Assembly: GCA_964433715.1 (NCBI GenBank)
Contig: CAYSSL010000024.1
Span: forward strand, 1 to 7,983
Direction: 5' to 3'
Length of the DNA: 7,983 nt
Origin: XYD1-FULL-44-32 sp964433715
GTDB taxonomy: Bacteria > Patescibacteriota > Minisyncoccia > Phycocordibacterales > XYD1-FULL-46-19
Shown here: piece by piece, positions 1-5,820 of the stretch
How the letters are laid out: each line of letters starts with the position of its first letter
How positions within the stretch are numbered: position 1 is the first letter of the stretch
Notes under the pieces: generated by a model
What the model saw: only the letters and a program-made list of their open reading frames with translations
Told to the model about the DNA's origin: nothing
Databases searched by the model: none
Translations under genes and position numbers: made by a program

Positions 1-1
1 T

Positions 2-30
2 ATTATACACCTATATAGTAGATTTGTCAA
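2..30 (-). promoter_or_regulatory. Perfect-consensus sigma-70-type promoter firing out of the window
   Basis: Minus-strand TTGACA (25-30), a spacer of exactly 17 nt (8-24) and TATAAT (2-7) match both consensus hexamers at the ideal distance. The -35 and most of the spacer lie in the last codons and TAG stop of the epimerase gene; the -10 begins four bases after the stop. The start point would be about seven bases beyond position 2, just outside the window. The spacer also contains an 8-bp palindrome, CTATATAG (11-18). The promoted gene is not visible, but it should lie on the minus strand immediately to the left. Confidence 0.75.
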
Positions 31-1030
31 TCGTTACATTTATCCTCTTTCTTTCCTCTAACCCCTTTAAAGCACCTGTTATCACATCACCCAAGGTAGC
101 TTGCGGAACAAAACCTAGCGCTTTAATTTTATCGGAATTTATAGTGTATACCTGTTGGTTAATTGTATTTTCTTTATTTATCTTAATTTTAGGCATTACC
201 CCATTGTGTTCAATCGCCTTAACTACCTCTTCCAAATTAGTATTGAATGAAGTTAGGTTGTAGGGTTGCCCTTTCATTTTCTCAATATTGGTAATAGTAA
301 AAATGACAGCGGCCGCTTCGTCATCGAGGGCCAAATATGTTTTTGGGTTGGTTAGGGCACTCTCAAACAAAGTGGTCGTCATGCCATACACCGACCGGAT
401 ACAGAGCATATTAATAATTGTTTCGTAACGAAAGGCTGGATTATAGCCCACCAAAGTCGCCGACCGCAAAGCACAGGTATTAAAAGTTTCATCATTAAGA
501 CCAAGAATGGCCTTTTCAGCTTCATATTTAGATACACCATATGTTGAAAGCGGTTCTTTTGGTGCATCTTCTTTTAAATCTTCCCCTCGGCTGTACATAC
601 TAACTGTTGATTGATAAATAAAAGTTTGCACCTTATGGGTTTTGCACAATTCCGCCGTTTTAATAGCCGCTTGTTGGTTTACAATCTTACACTCGGCGTC
701 TTTGCCTTCTCGGTTGGTTGAGAACGCGTCCACAATTGCCGCCAGATGTACCACCACTTCAGGCCGGTGTTCAGTCAGCGCTTTTTCAAATTTTTCATAA
801 TCACGAATATCGGCATTTTCCCATTCGGTCATAACAATATTTGGGAAAGAATTGACCAGAGGCATAATATTTTCCAATTTACTTTTGGAAAGATTATCGT
901 GAATGATTATTTTAGCCTCTGGGTATTTTAGAGCCAGACTTTTTGAAACACTATAACCAATATAGCCAGCCCCGCCGGTTATTAGGATACTGGTAACCTT
1001 TTTTGACTGATCAATTTTCTGAATTTCCAT
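11..1030 (-). CDS. NAD-dependent nucleotide-sugar epimerase/dehydratase (extended SDR, GalE-like)
   Basis: This 339-residue cytosolic enzyme would interconvert or dehydrate a nucleotide sugar to make the activated donor for the glycosyltransferases. The extended-SDR Rossmann fold opens with ILITGGAGYIG (15-25), giving the TGxxGxxG NAD-binding loop. IIIHDNLSKS (41-50) contains Asp45, which favours NAD over NADP. ENADIRDYEKFEKAL (71-85) is the adenine loop, and VVHLAAIVDAF (93-103) the next strand. The catalytic set is Thr142 in STVSMYS (141-147) plus Tyr164 and Lys168 in YGVSK. Many GalE-type proteins have VYG where this one has MYS, so it is a divergent member, and the substrate (UDP-glucose, UDP-GlcNAc or another) cannot be assigned. 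Length is normal. An in-frame TAA four codons upstream fixes the start. It has its own promoter. The final six codons plus stop carry a consensus promoter pointing onward. Confidence 0.9.
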   Translation of the reverse strand: MEIQKIDQSKKVTSILITGGAGYIGYSVSKSLALKYPEAKIIIHDNLSKSKLENIMPLVNSFPNIVMTEWENADIRDYEKFEKALTEHRPEVVVHLAAIVDAFSTNREGKDAECKIVNQQAAIKTAELCKTHKVQTFIYQSTVSMYSRGEDLKEDAPKEPLSTYGVSKYEAEKAILGLNDETFNTCALRSATLVGYNPAFRYETIINMLCIRSVYGMTTTLFESALTNPKTYLALDDEAAAVIFTITNIEKMKGQPYNLTSFNTNLEEVVKAIEHNGVMPKIKINKENTINQQVYTINSDKIKALGFVPQATLGDVITGALKGLEERKRINVTIDKSTI

Positions 1031-1042
1031 AAGCCTAGATTA
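1031..1042. repeat. 12-mer shared with 3995-4006
   Basis: Plus-strand AAGCCTAGATTA occurs exactly here and at 3995-4006, each time in a non-coding gap upstream of a minus-strand gene. Here it spans the last bases of the -10 element and the stretch up to the epimerase ATG. The match does not extend on either side. It may be a shared initial-transcribed or binding site, or chance. Confidence 0.4.
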
Positions 1043-1067
1043 TATAAACTTTATATTGGTTTAACAA
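1039..1067 (-). promoter_or_regulatory. Sigma-70-type promoter of the epimerase gene, near-leaderless
   Basis: Minus-strand TTGTTA (1062-1067, 4 of 6 to TTGACA), a spacer of exactly 17 nt and a perfect TATAAT (1039-1044) occupy the 38-nt gap before the epimerase ATG at 1030. Eight bases separate the -10 from ATG, so initiation 7-9 bases downstream falls at 1032-1030 and the mRNA would have a leader of at most about two bases. A 15-nt inverted repeat (1042-1056) fills most of the spacer and could be an operator. The epimerase may therefore be transcribed both from this promoter and by read-through. Confidence 0.65.
1042..1056. repeat. 15-nt inverted repeat overlapping the epimerase promoter -10
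   Basis: Plus-strand ATATAAA, a single C, then TTTATAT form perfect 7-bp arms around one base. The repeat covers the promoter spacer and the first bases of the -10 element, where a bound repressor would block RNA polymerase. The arms are only A and T in an AT-rich gap, so chance is a real alternative. Confidence 0.45.
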
Positions 1068-1068
1068 T

Positions 1069-1854
1069 TTAACTGTTCGATATTTTTTTAGTCAAAACTA
1101 CAATAAAACGATAACGAGAAAGAAACGGTCTAAAGGGATAATCCAAGAAAGATACCAACTTAAATATAGGCCACGTTAAACGCAAAAGCCACAAGCGTCC
1201 ATTTTTGGCGTCTGTTATGTTGGTCAGTTTGTCACCCATTATCTTACTCTTATTTTTACTATTTAAGCACTGGTCCAACCAGTCCATAAACAAAAGAATG
1301 GCCTCCTCGGCGGGATAGGAAAATTTGTGAAAATAAACTGACCCCCATATTGAGGGGCTAAAACGTCGTAAAAAATTTTCTTTAGTCTCTTCAAAAGTAA
1401 AGCCCCTCGCCTTTCGACCCAGATTTAAATAATTTCTTAAACAACTAACCCAAGAGTGATCAGGTGTATCAGTTAAAGTGATTACAAGCTTACCGTTAGG
1501 GTTAAGCATCGCCTCTAGTTTATTTATGGTCTCTTGGGGTTCGCTAAAATAAAAAAAAGTGTCTACAACAGTAATAAGATCAAAACTTTTAGTCTCTACT
1601 TCTGCCCAGCTAGTACTTACCTCTTGTCCCAATAATTGAGAGGCTTGTTTGGCTACTTGTTCATCAATCTCTAAATAATCCCAAGTAGTAGCATAAGTTT
1701 TATAGGCGAGTGCCAACGCTCCGGTGCCAGTACCAATATCTAAAGCCTGATTAAAAGGCTGGTGATTCTTTCTAAAAAACCCAATGATTTCTGACAGTTT
1801 AGAACTCTTGCCCAAATGATAACGCGCCACAACAAGTGGCCAAGCTTCTGCCAT
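1069..1854 (-). CDS. Class I SAM-dependent methyltransferase
   Basis: This 261-residue protein has a methyltransferase core in its N-terminal 140 residues. Motif I is ALDIGTGTGALALA (37-50), a canonical DxGxGxG loop. Strand 2 ends in YLEIDEQVAKQA (60-71) with Glu62 and Asp64. FDLITVVDTFFYFSEP (91-106) is motif IV, and MLNPNGKLVITLTDTP (116-131) is the post-core strand with its usual NPNG turn. The C-terminal 120 residues are family-specific and rich in aromatic and basic residues (for example 221-252), and could bind an acceptor or lie on the membrane. The acceptor is unknown; sugar or lipid methylation fits the neighbours. It differs clearly from the methyltransferase at 4135-4779, so the two are not recent duplicates. 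An in-frame TAA four codons upstream fixes the start. It lies 2 nt behind the glycosyltransferase stop, has no Shine-Dalgarno sequence, and is probably co-transcribed. Confidence 0.87.
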   Translation of the reverse strand: MAEAWPLVVARYHLGKSSKLSEIIGFFRKNHQPFNQALDIGTGTGALALAYKTYATTWDYLEIDEQVAKQASQLLGQEVSTSWAEVETKSFDLITVVDTFFYFSEPQETINKLEAMLNPNGKLVITLTDTPDHSWVSCLRNYLNLGRKARGFTFEETKENFLRRFSPSIWGSVYFHKFSYPAEEAILLFMDWLDQCLNSKNKSKIMGDKLTNITDAKNGRLWLLRLTWPIFKLVSFLDYPFRPFLSRYRFIVVLTKKISNS

Positions 1855-1856
1855 AA

Positions 1857-2969
1857 TTAATTTTTATTTTTATCTAAACTCTCTAAAATGCTCTTATATT
1901 TAGCGACGCAAATCCGCAAATCATATTTACCAATAGTGAACGCTCTAGCCTTTTTACCCATTTCTTCCCTCAAAGCTGGTTGTTTAATTAAAGATAGAAG
2001 TCTAGCCTGCCACTCGGCGGTGGTTTTCACTAGATAACCGTTGATTCCGTCTGTGACCACATCTCGGTTAAGCCCAACGTCGTCGGCCACAATCGGCAAG
2101 CCCATACTGGCGTAAAGAAGCATTTTATAGCCCAACCGCCCTTTATTGAAATCGGTGTTATCAAGAGGCATCACACCAATATCAAATGCCGACAGATATT
2201 CTACCTCCTTTTCTTCGGACCAAGGAATATTGACCACCTTAACCCCCGGAAATTCCACCGGCGAACCAGCAATATTGTGAAATTCTACATTTGGAACCTC
2301 GCCCGCTACTGCAGTTAGCGGCTCCTTGATTAGGTCTAAGAGATAAGAAGTCATCGGCGTACCCAACCAACCAATAACAATTCGGTCGTCATTTTTTGTG
2401 TCCCGCGGAAGATATTTGTTGGTATCAATCGGGGCCGAAATAACTTCCACTCGCTGGTTATGTTGGCGGGCAAATTGTTCTAGATAAGAATTTTCCGCAA
2501 TGACAACCTTGGCCTTTTTAACTAAACGCAAAAATAAACGGCGGCGATACCAAAAGATAAGTTTGAGGATAAGAGATTTTTTATTAACATCGGGTGATGT
2601 CTCCCAAATTGCATCGTCAAATTCATAGATAAAATTTGAATTAACCAACCGCAGAAGATAAAAGAGACCGAAAGGCAAAACATCTTTTTGAACCACTACA
2701 ATATCGTAATGACGAGCCGACAAAACATCGCGATAACGTAATAAAAAACGACCAAGAATATAGAGACAAATTTTAACTCGGGGCCAAATCTTAGTATCTT
2801 GTAATAGGATTTTTAACCGCTCTTTAACTGGGCCAGTGATTAAAGGTTTAATGGTACAACTAATCCCTTCCTTTTCAAAAAAAGGCACAAACTGATAAAC
2901 GCGGATCCGGCTAGAAGGACCATTTATATCATATTGAGTTAAAAATAAAACTTTGAGTTGTTTAGCCAT
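1857..2969 (-). CDS. GT4-like (GT-B) glycosyltransferase lacking the EX7E glutamates
   Basis: This 370-residue GT-B glycosyltransferase has an N-terminal domain with QYDINGPSSRIRVYQF (12-27), a form I recall from one GT4 subgroup, then DIVVVQKDVLPFG (89-101) and YEFDDAIW (115-122), an acidic loop. A very basic segment, YRRRLFLRLVKKAK (141-154), may lie against the membrane. The donor domain begins at IVIGWLGTPMTSY (197-209). The usual EX7E site is replaced: KGRLGYKMLLYASMGLPIVADDVG (276-299) has Arg278 and Tyr286 where the two glutamates would align, but keeps Lys282 and the GLPIV turn. Related subgroups use a G-K-x-x-x-K-x-L-x-Y pattern in this place, so I read it as a natural variant, not a dead enzyme. 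The start is ATG, 22 nt after the previous stop. The only AGGTGG-like purine run lies about 18 nt upstream, too far for a normal Shine-Dalgarno sequence. Two bases separate its TAA from the next ATG. Confidence 0.9.
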   Translation of the reverse strand: MAKQLKVLFLTQYDINGPSSRIRVYQFVPFFEKEGISCTIKPLITGPVKERLKILLQDTKIWPRVKICLYILGRFLLRYRDVLSARHYDIVVVQKDVLPFGLFYLLRLVNSNFIYEFDDAIWETSPDVNKKSLILKLIFWYRRRLFLRLVKKAKVVIAENSYLEQFARQHNQRVEVISAPIDTNKYLPRDTKNDDRIVIGWLGTPMTSYLLDLIKEPLTAVAGEVPNVEFHNIAGSPVEFPGVKVVNIPWSEEKEVEYLSAFDIGVMPLDNTDFNKGRLGYKMLLYASMGLPIVADDVGLNRDVVTDGINGYLVKTTAEWQARLLSLIKQPALREEMGKKARAFTIGKYDLRICVAKYKSILESLDKNKN

Positions 2970-2991
2970 ATGACAAAGAGATAAAATCCAC

Positions 2992-3951
2992 CTAAAAATT
3001 GGACTGGTCTTTAATTATATATGGATCCTTATGTTGCTCTTTATAATAAGTCCTCATGAGCATTTCCGCTAAAATACCCATACCCAGTAGCTGGACCCCG
3101 ACAATAATCAACATTGCCGCCAAAATCGGTAAAGGAGTACGAGATAAAGAAACGTCTAAATCAATTTTAAACCATAAAGCCAGCCCGGCGGTAATGAGAC
3201 CTAAAAAACCAGCACCAAGACCTAACCCGCCAAAGAAATGGATTGGTCGGTCTAGATAATTGGCCATAAACTTTATAACCACCAAATCTAAAATAACCTT
3301 AAAGGTACGTGACAAGCCATATTTTGTTTTACCGGTATAGCGGGGTCGATGATTCACTTTTATTTCCGTAATGCGAGCTCCCTGCCAAGCGGCATAGGCG
3401 GGAATAAAACGATGCATCTCGCCATATAAACTTATATTTTTTATGACCTCTCGGCGGTAAGCCTTGAGGGAACAGCCATAATCGTGCAATTTTACACCGG
3501 TAATAAGGCGAATCATATAATTGGCCAACCAAGACGGTAACTTGCGGGTAAATAACTTGTCATGGCGAGCATAACGCCAACCCGACACCACATCAAAACC
3601 TTCATTTATCTTGGCAACCAGATGGGGAATATCTTGAGGATCATTTTGCAAGTCCGCATCCATCGGAATAACAATCTCCCCTTGAGCCAATTTAATACCA
3701 GCAGACATAGCGGCCGTCTGACCGAAGTTGCGCCTAAAATTTATTACTTTGCATTTATTGTCTGATTTAGCGAGACTATTTAAAATCTCAGCGCTTTTAT
3801 CAGAAGACCCGTCATTGATCCACAACAATTCATAGTCATAGGCTAAATCATTTAGAACTGCCACTAGTTCATTGTAAAGCTTGTATATATTGTCCTCTTC
3901 GTTATAAACAGGCAGGACAACTGAAATCAGTTTGATAACACTATTATCCAT
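2992..3951 (-). CDS. GT2 membrane glycosyltransferase, polyprenyl-phosphate sugar transferase type (DPM1/GtrB/ArnC-like)
   Basis: This 319-residue protein is a GT-A inverting glycosyltransferase with a two-helix membrane anchor. The catalytic domain shows VVLPVYNEED (11-20), WINDGSSD (44-51) with Asp47, RRNFGQTAAMSAG (73-85), and the metal-binding DADLQNDP (98-105; DxD is Asp98-Asp100). KAYRREV (163-169) and the basic loop RPRYTGKTKYGLSRTFK (202-218) are typical of enzymes that use polyprenyl phosphate as acceptor. Two hydrophobic segments, about 238-260 and 273-295, should anchor it in the inner membrane. The likely reaction is transfer of a sugar from a UDP- or GDP-sugar to undecaprenyl phosphate, giving a lipid-linked donor; the actual sugar is unknown. 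GtrB, ArnC and DPM1 are related by family, and none can be chosen here. An in-frame TGA four codons upstream fixes the start. No Shine-Dalgarno sequence is present. It leads block B, 22 nt before the next gene. Confidence 0.93.
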   Translation of the reverse strand: MDNSVIKLISVVLPVYNEEDNIYKLYNELVAVLNDLAYDYELLWINDGSSDKSAEILNSLAKSDNKCKVINFRRNFGQTAAMSAGIKLAQGEIVIPMDADLQNDPQDIPHLVAKINEGFDVVSGWRYARHDKLFTRKLPSWLANYMIRLITGVKLHDYGCSLKAYRREVIKNISLYGEMHRFIPAYAAWQGARITEIKVNHRPRYTGKTKYGLSRTFKVILDLVVIKFMANYLDRPIHFFGGLGLGAGFLGLITAGLALWFKIDLDVSLSRTPLPILAAMLIIVGVQLLGMGILAEMLMRTYYKEQHKDPYIIKDQSNF

Positions 3952-3968
3952 GACTTGAGGTCAAAATT

Positions 3969-3996
3969 AACATATAAATATATCTTAAACAGACAA
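3969..3996 (-). promoter_or_regulatory. Weak candidate promoter for the GT2 glycosyltransferase gene
   Basis: Minus-strand TTGTCT (3991-3996, 4 of 6 to the -35 consensus), a 16-nt spacer and TATGTT (3969-3974, 4 of 6 to the -10 consensus) lie about 18 nt upstream of the ATG at 3951. Initiation here would leave a leader of roughly ten bases without a Shine-Dalgarno sequence. The surroundings are AT-rich, so a match of this quality could arise by chance. It is listed because this is the only gap wide enough for a separate promoter for block B. Confidence 0.25.
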
Positions 3997-4010
3997 GCCT
4001 AGATTAGCAC

Positions 4011-4043
4011 AAAATAACCCTTTGGCTAGTCGTAAAATAACCC
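4011..4043. repeat. Pair of 10-mer direct repeats in the intergenic gap
   Basis: Plus-strand AAAATAACCC occurs exactly at 4011-4020 and 4034-4043, a 23-nt period, and each copy follows a CTAG tetramer (3999-4002 and 4026-4029) by 4 to 8 nt. This spacing of about two helical turns would suit a tandem regulator site. It could equally be a chance or decayed duplication in an AT-rich spacer. Confidence 0.5.
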
Positions 4044-4134
4044 CATCCCCTTTTCCAATTTAAAACAACACTCACTCTTATAAAAACCAGACTAGTCGTT
4101 TACGAGCCAAAACTTCCTTTATTTCAAAGTCTCA

Positions 4135-4779
4135 TTAGACACGAGGCCGACGGGCTTCAAACAAAAGGCCGAAAGAAAACATACCAGGCCAAAGCCAATC
4201 AAGCCAAGCGAATCGACCCAAGGGGTATATGTAAACTTCTGAAAAATACTTCTCTAGTAAAGTCTTTAATTCAGTCCGAGAAAAATGATTAATGTGGGTT
4301 GGATCAGACAACGGTGTCCCCCTTTTCTGCCCCCTAAACAAACGAACTCGGTTGGCTAAACTAAAGGCATTAGGCACCGAGCCGAGTAATATTCCATCAG
4401 TCGCGAGAGCGGCAACTATTTTCCCCAAAACTATTTCGGGATAATAAAGATGCTCTAACACCTCAGCCGCCACCGCCACATCAAAAGGGCCAGTCACCAC
4501 CCCAGACCAGTCACCAGTTAAATCAAGAGACTTAGTTTTAATTCCAAGTTTATGTTCCGCCCGTTTTAGGGCCTGTTCGTCAACATCAAGACCCAACACC
4601 TCATTCCCCTCAGCATAATAACGGGTAAGTTCTCCATCGCGACAGCCAATATCTAAAATCTGTCGAGACTGACCAATCCGGCTTTTTAAAAATTGTCCAC
4701 GTTTATCTCCAAATAAGACATAATCTTCTCCCCTCCTTTTTTCGTGGTGCTGACGATATATCTCTCCTAATTCGGTCAT
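4135..4779 (-). CDS. Class I SAM-dependent methyltransferase
   Basis: This 214-residue cytosolic protein has a seven-strand Rossmann methyltransferase core. Motif I is ILDIGCRDGELT (41-52), a DxGCxxG S-adenosylmethionine-binding loop. The acidic end of strand 2 is LGLDVDEQAL (62-71), with Asp65 and Asp67 placed to hold the ribose. LDLTGDW (85-91) is the adenine-side loop, and AAEVLEHLYYPE (104-115) is motif IV. A later SVPNAFSLANRVRLFRG (134-150) and DPTHINHFSRTEL (159-171) resemble methyltransferases found in polysaccharide clusters. The C-terminal 190-207 stretch is rich in Trp, Phe and Leu and may touch membrane or acceptor. It could methylate a sugar hydroxyl and so modify or cap the glycan, but the sequence does not prove the acceptor. 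The ATG overlaps the preceding stop (ATGA), and an in-frame TGA lies five codons upstream. A perfect extended -10 element lies seven bases upstream, so the gene may also be expressed on its own. Confidence 0.9.
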   Translation of the reverse strand: MTELGEIYRQHHEKRRGEDYVLFGDKRGQFLKSRIGQSRQILDIGCRDGELTRYYAEGNEVLGLDVDEQALKRAEHKLGIKTKSLDLTGDWSGVVTGPFDVAVAAEVLEHLYYPEIVLGKIVAALATDGILLGSVPNAFSLANRVRLFRGQKRGTPLSDPTHINHFSRTELKTLLEKYFSEVYIYPLGRFAWLDWLWPGMFSFGLLFEARRPRV

Positions 4780-5819
4780 CGACGCATTATATCATATATT
4801 TTTTCAGCCAAAACTTGGAGACTATGATGTTCACGAACATATTTTACACATTCTTCAGGGGCAGGATATACTCCTCCTTCCAAAATTTTAATCAGGGCCG
4901 AAGCCAACAACGAAGCATCGGCTGCTTCAATTTTTACAACCGGAGCATCGGCAAAAGCTTGTGATGACACAATAACAGGAATACCACAAGCCAAAGATTC
5001 TAAAACCGTCTTGTCGTAGTTACCATCAGCTGTCAAATTAACAGTCACCAAGGCTTGTCGAAACAATTGTGGTGTATTCTCGTATGTCTGTGGCCCCAGA
5101 AACACCAGCTCGCCGTCGGCGATATAATTAAAATATTTAGTGCGTAACGGTGCTAAATACGCCTCGTCAATCGGTCCAACAAGCTCGAGTCTGGCAACCG
5201 GAAAAAAATGTCGCACCTGATCGTAAGCATCCAACAAAATATCTACCTTCTTGGCTTTAGCTATACGTCCTTGAAAATAAATGAGCGTAGACTGTTTAGT
5301 TGTAGCCAGTTCTGGTTGGAAAATATTAGTATCAATACCGGCCGGCATTCGGACCGCTTGTCGGTAACGAGCGGTATAAGCAAACGGCGAAGTATGCATT
5401 AAAACATCAACGATTCTAGCGGCAATTTTTAAAGCCCAACTCCCCACAGTGTGGTTGTACCACAAACCCATTTTTTTACCCATAAACCACCAAACCGGAC
5501 CAGCCCAAACTATATACTCGGCATTCATATGAACAAAGACAGCGTCATAATCATTGCCCTTTTGTACGATTAGACGATAAAAAGACAATAGAGCACTACC
5601 CTTGGCCACTAAGCGTCTTAGGCCAGCGACAGGCCAACCAGTCTTCGGCTTACCCAGCGAATAAACTTTTATGTGGTCAGGCAGGTCATAGTCCCCTTGT
5701 TCTAGGCAAATGACTGAAATCTTTTCGTAGTGACCAGATAGTTCCCTGAGCCAACCATGAAAAAAACCGAGCACTGGATCATTTCTATCAACCTTCTGGG
5801 TAATTATGAGTAACTTCAT
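4776..5819 (-). CDS. GT4-like glycosyltransferase with degenerate EX7E motif
   Basis: This 347-residue GT-B glycosyltransferase is the third in a coupled run of three. The opening MKLLIITQKVDRNDPVLGFF with a GWLREL helix is a form I recall from Patescibacteria glycosyltransferases (memory only). The protein has VFVHMNAEYIVWAGPVWW (94-111), YNHTVGSWALKIAARIVD (121-138, a His loop), MPAGIDTN (158-165, the GID turn before the donor domain) and YFQGRIAKAKKVDILLDAY (181-199). The family's EX7E region reads ADGNYDKTVLESLACGIPVI: the second Glu (274) is present, but the first position (266) is Gly, with Asp265 and Asp269 nearby. Such replacements occur in GT4 subgroups that keep the D-K-x-x-L-E pattern, so activity is still likely. 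An in-frame TAA three codons upstream fixes the start. The TGA stop overlaps the methyltransferase ATG (ATGA), and the last codons also contain that gene's putative promoter. Confidence 0.9.
   Translation of the reverse strand: MKLLIITQKVDRNDPVLGFFHGWLRELSGHYEKISVICLEQGDYDLPDHIKVYSLGKPKTGWPVAGLRRLVAKGSALLSFYRLIVQKGNDYDAVFVHMNAEYIVWAGPVWWFMGKKMGLWYNHTVGSWALKIAARIVDVLMHTSPFAYTARYRQAVRMPAGIDTNIFQPELATTKQSTLIYFQGRIAKAKKVDILLDAYDQVRHFFPVARLELVGPIDEAYLAPLRTKYFNYIADGELVFLGPQTYENTPQLFRQALVTVNLTADGNYDKTVLESLACGIPVIVSSQAFADAPVVKIEAADASLLASALIKILEGGVYPAPEECVKYVREHHSLQVLAEKIYDIMRR
4786..4794 (-). promoter_or_regulatory. Extended -10 promoter for a leaderless methyltransferase mRNA
   Basis: On the minus strand the bases read TGATATAAT, a perfect TATAAT (4786-4791) preceded by TGn (4792-4794), the extended -10 form that can work without a good -35. 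No convincing -35 hexamer is seen 16-18 nt upstream. Six bases separate the -10 from the methyltransferase ATG, so the usual start point falls on the A at 4779 and would give a leaderless transcript. The element lies within the last codons of the upstream glycosyltransferase. An 11-nt inverted repeat, TATAT-G-ATATA (4788-4798), overlaps it. The motif is seen directly; promoter activity is inferred. Confidence 0.6.
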
Positions 5820-5820
5820 A

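Larger units (their letters stand above)
3952..4134 (-). other. 183-nt intergenic gap between block A and block B
   Basis: This is the only long gap in the cluster. All minus-strand frames are stop-rich, and no small gene with a start signal was found. It contains a 10-mer direct repeat (plus-strand AAAATAACCC at 4011-4020 and 4034-4043, 23 nt apart), each copy preceded by CTAG; a second repeated 8-mer, CTAGTCGT (4026-4033 and 4092-4099); an 8-bp palindrome GACTAGTC (4090-4097); and a G-rich patch (minus-strand GGGGATGGGG, 4041-4050). No strong hairpin followed by a T-run was found, so block A has no clear intrinsic terminator here. It probably carries a promoter for block B, but only a weak candidate is visible. 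Confidence 0.6.

Noticed and set aside
3014..3019. Perfect minus-strand TATAAT near the end of the GT2 gene, upstream of the gene starting at 2969
   Set aside because: There is no -35-like hexamer at 16-18 nt upstream and no extended -10 TG, and the element lies in AT-rich coding sequence, so a chance match is more likely.
4041..4050. G-rich patch (minus strand) as a possible G-quadruplex
   Set aside because: Only two runs of four Gs are adjacent. The other G-runs are too far apart to make a standard four-tract motif.
4081..4134. Possible terminator after the block A methyltransferase (minus-strand T-run near 4083-4087)
   Set aside because: The sequence before the T-run forms only 3-4 bp stems with wobble pairs. 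The palindrome GACTAGTC cannot fold into a stable hairpin by itself.
5031..5036. Perfect minus-strand TTGACA inside the third glycosyltransferase gene
   Set aside because: No -10-like hexamer lies 16-18 nt downstream.
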